Assembly (NCBI GenBank): GCA_002336815.1 | Contig: DDEU01000034.1 | Location: 87,940 to 151,939 of the forward strand | Source: Chitinophagaceae bacterium UBA1946 | Lineage (GTDB): Bacteria; Bacteroidota; Bacteroidia; Chitinophagales; Chitinophagaceae | Length of the DNA: 64,000 nucleotides | Direction of reading: 5' to 3' | Shown: positions 60,697 to 64,000 of the stretch, one piece after another | Position numbering within the stretch: position 1 is the first letter of the stretch | How the letters are laid out: every line of letters begins with the position of its first letter | Made by a program: the position numbers and the translations under genes | The notes under the pieces: model-generated | What the model saw: the letters and a program-made list of their open reading frames with translations, nothing else | Databases searched by the model: none | Told to the model about the DNA's origin: nothing

Positions 60697-62454
60697 TTAA
60701 CCGGTTACCAATTTTTTACCGGGTACTGCATCGATCAGTTGCTGGGTATAGGGATGTACAGGATTGGAATAGACCGCTTCGGCAGCACCTTCTTCCACGA
60801 TCCGGCCTTCTTTCATTACCATGATGCGGTCGCTGATATAACGCACCACAGACAGGTCGTGTGAAATAAAGATGGAAGTAAATTCAAATTCAGCCTTCAG
60901 GTCGTTCAACAGGTTGAGCACCTGCGCCTGCACGCTTACATCGAGTGCGCTTACGCTTTCATCAAATATTAAAAAAGAAGGGTTGAGTGCCAATGCCCTG
61001 GCGATGCAAATGCGCTGGCGCTGTCCACCGCTGAACTGGTGAGGATAACGGCTGAAATGTTCCGGTTTCAGGTTTACTTTTTCAAGCAACTCCATCACTT
61101 TGTCTTTCCGCTGTTGTTTTGTTTGTAACAGGCCATGTACCTGCATGGGTTCCATCATGGCATCCCCGATCATCATGCGTGGGTTAAGTGAACCATAAGG
61201 ATCCTGGAAAACGATCTGCAAATTCTTTCGCAATGCTGTGATCTCATTGGCCGGCAACTTCAGCAGGTCGGTACCGTTCAAAATGATCTTTCCTGCTGTT
61301 GCAGGTATCAATTGCAGGATGGCCCTGCCGAGGGTGGTTTTTCCGCAGCCACTTTCTCCCACCAGCCCCAGTGTTTCACCCTTACTAACGGAAAAGCTTA
61401 CCCCATCAACGGCTTTGTATATTTCAGTTGATTTTCCCAGCCATGACTTTTTTCCGGGATAATAGACTTTTAAATCTTCAACCTGCAATATCGTTGGTCG
61501 ATGACAGTTGAGCGTTGGTCGTTCAATGCTTTCGGCCATCAAAACGGTTGGTGGTTGGTCGTTGACCGATGGACGCTGAATGCCTCCTCCCTCCAACCCT
61601 AAACCTTCAACCTTCAATCCTTCTCCCACCACCGGTAATCTTTCACCTTTAGCATGCAGGGCAGGCCTGCACTCCAGCAATGCCTTTGTATACCCGGACG
61701 CCGGGTTTTTCAATACCTGTTCTGCCGGGCCATATTCCAGTATCCGCCCTTTGTACATCACTACTACTTTATCAGCAATATCCGCCACCAGGCCAAGGTC
61801 GTGTGTTATTAAGATCACACTCATGCCATTTTGCTGCTGCAGGTCCCTGATCAATGTCAAAATATTCTTTTGCACCGTTACATCGAGGGCTGTCGTTGGT
61901 TCATCAGCGATCAATAAGGCAGGATTGCAACTCATGGCCATGGCGATCATCACCCGTTGTTTTTGACCGCCACTTAACTGGTGAGGGTAACGGTCAAATA
62001 ATGTTGCAGGATGGGGCAGCCTGACTTTTTCAAACAATTCAATCGTTTTTTGCCGGGCAATTGTTTTGCTTACCTGTTGGTGCAGGCAGATCACTTCCAT
62101 TACCTGGTAGCCGCAGGTGAACACCGGGTTCAGGGAGGTCATGGGTTCCTGGAAGATCATGGCAATTTCTTTGCCCCTTACACCCTGGATCGCTTTTTTA
62201 TCCATCCCGAGCAGATCAACCGGTGCCGCCTCTTTTTTTGCAAACCATACTTGCCCTTTAATGTTTGCCTTGAGCGGCAACAACTGTAAGAGGGATAAGG
62301 CAGTGACGGATTTTCCGCTGCCGCTTTCTCCCACCACTGCTACGATTTCGCCGGCACCCACTTCAAAAGAAATGTCGTTCACCGCCGGGGCGGTACCATG
62401 GCCGGCTGCAAAATCAATGGATAGTTTCTTTATTTGAAGCAATGGGGCTGACAT
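60697..62454 (-). CDS. Fused two-ATPase ABC transporter protein of the oligopeptide/dipeptide type
   Basis: This 585-residue cytoplasmic protein joins two ABC ATPases, as in DppD-DppF or GsiA. The first domain (about 1-270) has Walker A GESGSGKSVT (about 40-47) and signature LSGGQKQR (about 160). The second (about 325-585) has GESGCGKTTL (about 368) and FSGGQRQR (about 472), each with the D-loop and the C-terminal LENPxHPYT-type motif (SNPVHPYTQQLI). The linker (about 276-321) is encoded by heptamer-repeat DNA and reads as an unusual Glu/Gly/Pro/Thr stretch. The ATG at 62454 starts the family N-terminus; the longer frame does not. No permease or binding-protein gene is adjacent. Confidence 0.93.
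   Translation of the reverse strand: MSAPLLQIKKLSIDFAAGHGTAPAVNDISFEVGAGEIVAVVGESGSGKSVTALSLLQLLPLKANIKGQVWFAKKEAAPVDLLGMDKKAIQGVRGKEIAMIFQEPMTSLNPVFTCGYQVMEVICLHQQVSKTIARQKTIELFEKVRLPHPATLFDRYPHQLSGGQKQRVMIAMAMSCNPALLIADEPTTALDVTVQKNILTLIRDLQQQNGMSVILITHDLGLVADIADKVVVMYKGRILEYGPAEQVLKNPASGYTKALLECRPALHAKGERLPVVGEGLKVEGLGLEGGGIQRPSVNDQPPTVLMAESIERPTLNCHRPTILQVEDLKVYYPGKKSWLGKSTEIYKAVDGVSFSVSKGETLGLVGESGCGKTTLGRAILQLIPATAGKIILNGTDLLKLPANEITALRKNLQIVFQDPYGSLNPRMMIGDAMMEPMQVHGLLQTKQQRKDKVMELLEKVNLKPEHFSRYPHQFSGGQRQRICIARALALNPSFLIFDESVSALDVSVQAQVLNLLNDLKAEFEFTSIFISHDLSVVRYISDRIMVMKEGRIVEEGAAEAVYSNPVHPYTQQLIDAVPGKKLVTG
61493..61627. repeat. Heptamer arrays in the ABC linker region
   Basis: Units of the type GTTGGTC, GATGACA, GTTGAGC, GTTGGTC, GTTCAAT run from 61493, with a second GTTGGTG/GTTGGTC/GTTGACC group at 61547-61574. 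A complementary-type group (TCAACCT, TCAATCC) lies near 61606-61620. Together they encode the linker between the two ATPase domains. Confidence 0.82.
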
Positions 62455-62559
62455 ACGATAAAAGTAAGCAATAGCGTACAAAATGAGTGATCGCTGGTTA
62501 AAACTGCCGTTGCCGGCAGGCAGGCTCAAAATCCCTTTTTATCAAAAATTCATTTTCCT

Positions 62560-62567
62560 TACTTTTG
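62560..62567 (+). promoter_or_regulatory. -7 box upstream of yebC
   Basis: TACTTTTG matches TAnnTTTG. Transcription from it would begin just before the inverted repeat arrays, so the arrays would be the mRNA leader. Confidence 0.5.
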
Positions 62568-62577
62568 CGTCCGCAGA

Positions 62578-62679
62578 AACGTTGAATGCGTTTAAGAGGT
62601 TCAAACCGTTGAATGAGCTTTTTAATTTCTAATCAACTGAGCCCAACGTTTCAACCTTAAACGATTTAAACGATTAATC
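62578..62679. repeat. Inverted short-period arrays directly before yebC
   Basis: The left arm (62578-62616) and right arm (62645-62679) share the complementary pattern CGTTTAA-N3-GTT(C/T)AA. The right arm reads as 8-bp units AACGTTTC, AACCTTAA, ACGATTTA, AACGATTA and ends at the ATG of yebC at 62680. Confidence 0.8.
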
Positions 62680-63390
62680 ATGGGAAGGATATTTGAAGTA
62701 AGAAAAAGCGCCATGTTTGCCCGCTGGGATAAAATGGCCAAGAACTTTACCCGTATCGGTAAAGAGATCGTAATTGCAGTAAAGGCAGGCGGATCAGACC
62801 CCAATTCCAATGCCGCCCTGCGCCGTTGCTTTCAAAACGCCCGCAGTGTGGGAATGCCAAAAGACAGGGTGGAAGCAGCTATTAAACGTGCCATGGGCAA
62901 AGACCTGGTAAACTACGATGAAATTTTGTATGAAGGCTATGCACCGCATGGCATTGCCATACTGGTAGAAACCGCCACTGATAATCCCACCCGTACCGTA
63001 GCCAATGTACGCATGCACTTTACCAAAAGTGGCGGCGCACTGGGCACCAGCGGTAGTGTGGCATTCACCTTTACCCGGATGGGAGAATTCAAGATCAGGA
63101 ATACCGGCCAGAACCTGGAAGATCTGGAACTGGAACTGATCGATTACGGCCTGGAAGAAATTGGGGAAGACAGCGAAGGCAATATCATCATCCGCACGGC
63201 TTACAACGAGTTTGGGCACATGGCCAAAGCGCTGGAAGAAAAAAAGATAGAAGTGGTAACGGCGGAGCTTACACGCATTCCAATGAATACGGTAGAATTG
63301 GGCGAAGAGGCAGCGCAGGATGTTTTAAAGCTGGTGGATAAATTAGAACAGGACGAAGATGTGCAAAAAGTATATCACAATTTGAAATAA
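62680..63390 (+). CDS. YebC/PmpR-type transcriptional or translational regulator
   Basis: This 236-residue protein belongs to the YebC family (TACO1/PmpR), cytoplasmic DNA- or RNA/ribosome-associated regulators; some relieve ribosome stalling at proline tracts. Family motifs: start GRIFEVRKSAMFARWDKMAKNFTRIGKEIVIAVKAGG, DPNSNAALRRCFQNARSVGMPKDRVEAAIKRA, YEGYAPHGIAILVE, DNPTRTVANVRMHFTKSGGALGTSGSVAFTF, AELTRIPMNTVEL. The length is that of the usual family. Relative to the canonical AGHSKW start, the N-terminus here is GRIFEVRKSAMFARW. The ATG is directly preceded by the repeat array. Confidence 0.94.
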   Translation: MGRIFEVRKSAMFARWDKMAKNFTRIGKEIVIAVKAGGSDPNSNAALRRCFQNARSVGMPKDRVEAAIKRAMGKDLVNYDEILYEGYAPHGIAILVETATDNPTRTVANVRMHFTKSGGALGTSGSVAFTFTRMGEFKIRNTGQNLEDLELELIDYGLEEIGEDSEGNIIIRTAYNEFGHMAKALEEKKIEVVTAELTRIPMNTVELGEEAAQDVLKLVDKLEQDEDVQKVYHNLK

Positions 63391-63848
63391 CCATGTTACC
63401 ACGAAGGACACGAAGGAAATACACAAAGACGCAGTTTATTATCTGTGATCTTAGCGTCTTACTTAATGCACCTCGTAGTTAACCTTTATCATCTTCACTT
63501 CAACTATAGATAACAGGGCCTTTCGAAAGAAAGGCTTTTTTTTTGCGTACAACATTTCCAGGCACTAATTACCGTCACCCAAAGTTTGAAATTCACAGTA
63601 AAAAAATGAGCGTTTCTCCCACTCCGTACATCAAAGACCCTGTTTTAAGAACATCCCTTTATTGCATGGAGATGAACAGCAACAAACATAACTTTTAAAA
63701 AATAAAACATTAAAAAAATAAAGCATATTATTATTATTTTTAGTAAACTTGTTTTTTCAAAATCCAGCCCTGGCGAAAATACTTTTCAATAATATCTATG
63801 ATGCCTGTAACGGAGCAACCAATTTCCAGTACACACCAAACTTTTTAT
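63391..63848. other. 458-bp gap after yebC with inverted repeat and terminator
   Basis: The gap starts with an imperfect inverted repeat (about 63395-63432 and 63450-63483; left arm of ACGAAGG-type 9-bp units such as CCACGAAGG, ACACGAAGG; right arm partly complementary). A terminator follows at 63518-63543, then about 300 bp of AT-rich DNA with no gene before the ELWxxDGT start. Confidence 0.6.
63518..63543 (+). terminator. Terminator after yebC
   Basis: GCCTTTC (63518-63524), loop GAAA, GAAAGGC (63529-63535), then eight T residues. Confidence 0.88.
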
Positions 63849-64000
63849 ATGAGAAGGCCAATTTGCTTTTTTACAGCATTGCTACTTGCCGCGACCGGGC
63901 ATTCACAAACTACCCAACTATTAAAAGACATTTATGCAGTGCCCAATGGCAGCAGCAGCCCGGCTGGTTATATCGCTGTAGGTACTACTATTTTTTTCAG
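63849..64000 (+). CDS. Second ELWxxDGT-type exported protein, N-terminal part (3' end outside window)
   Basis: The start ATG at 63849 opens a frame that stays open to the window edge. It shows a signal peptide (LLLAATGHSQ) followed by QLLKDIYAVPNGSSSPAGYIAVGTTIFF. This matches the start of the ELWxxDGT protein at 25809 (LVKDIYNFQTNGSISGAVNYTAVGSSTYF) in order and spacing, so a second member of the family begins here. The repeats lie beyond the window. Confidence 0.75.
   Translation, partial: MRRPICFFTALLLAATGHSQTTQLLKDIYAVPNGSSSPAGYIAVGTTIFF

Overview
The window is 64 kb of a chromosome from a member of the Bacteroidota, most likely a Chitinophagaceae-type relative. This rests on protein families and signals rather than a 16S gene. 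Secreted proteins include one with a gliding-type (type IX secretion, type B) C-terminal domain. There are many ELWxxDGT repeats, SusC/FecA-type TonB receptor features, a short AtpC, a degenerate DksA-like protein fused to a histone-H1-like tail, a eukaryote-like IleRS, and several promoters of the Bacteroidota form TTG-N18-20-TAnnTTTG. I see no tRNA, rRNA, CRISPR array, prophage or insertion sequence.

Layout. 1-1.2 kb: end of atpD, then atpC. 1.5-14.6 kb: a leftward block with a DUF2721 membrane protein, a PAP2 phosphatase, a TonB receptor behind two Fur/Zur-like palindromes, a secreted endonuclease-like protein, the H1/DksA fusion, ileS, zapA, a coiled-coil protein and pheT. 14.6-15.1 kb: a divergent gap with six in-phase DnaA-box-like sites. 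15.1-19.9 kb: rightward dnaB, rsmE and a TPR histidine kinase/NarL-type regulator pair. 20-25.4 kb: leftward terC and a three-gene set (ECF sigma factor, membrane TPR protein resembling an anti-sigma factor, exported TPR-CHAT protease-like protein). 25.8-40.3 kb: three very large exported proteins (ELWxxDGT repeats; propeller plus helical region; 2487-residue multi-module surface protein) followed by a stand-alone LytTR regulator. 40.4-52.9 kb: housekeeping and metabolic genes (pyrD, thiolase, rbfA, LolE-like permease, transketolase N-half, WecA/MraY-type transferase, frr, desaturase-like protein, HSDR_N-like protein, AMP nucleosidase, Ldh-type oxidoreductase, aspartate kinase). 53.3-63.4 kb: YadA-head-like protein, queA, a large TraB/GumN protein, a fused two-ATPase ABC protein and a YebC-type regulator. 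At the right edge a second ELWxxDGT protein begins.

The most unusual signal is a scattered set of short-period (7-9 bp) degenerate repeat arrays. Several have the form 'units, spacer, complementary units' and end at, or within a few bases of, the start codon of the next gene (atpC, a LolE-like permease, a desaturase-like gene, yebC). Related arrays lie in frame inside pyrD (two extra surface-loop insertions) and in the linker of the fused ABC ATPase, and two others contain stop codons (rbfA, queA). The second signal is the DnaA-box-like cluster next to dnaB, a candidate replication origin or DnaA-controlled promoter. The third is the sigma/anti-sigma/CHAT set. All functions were assigned by reading motifs; no database search was possible.
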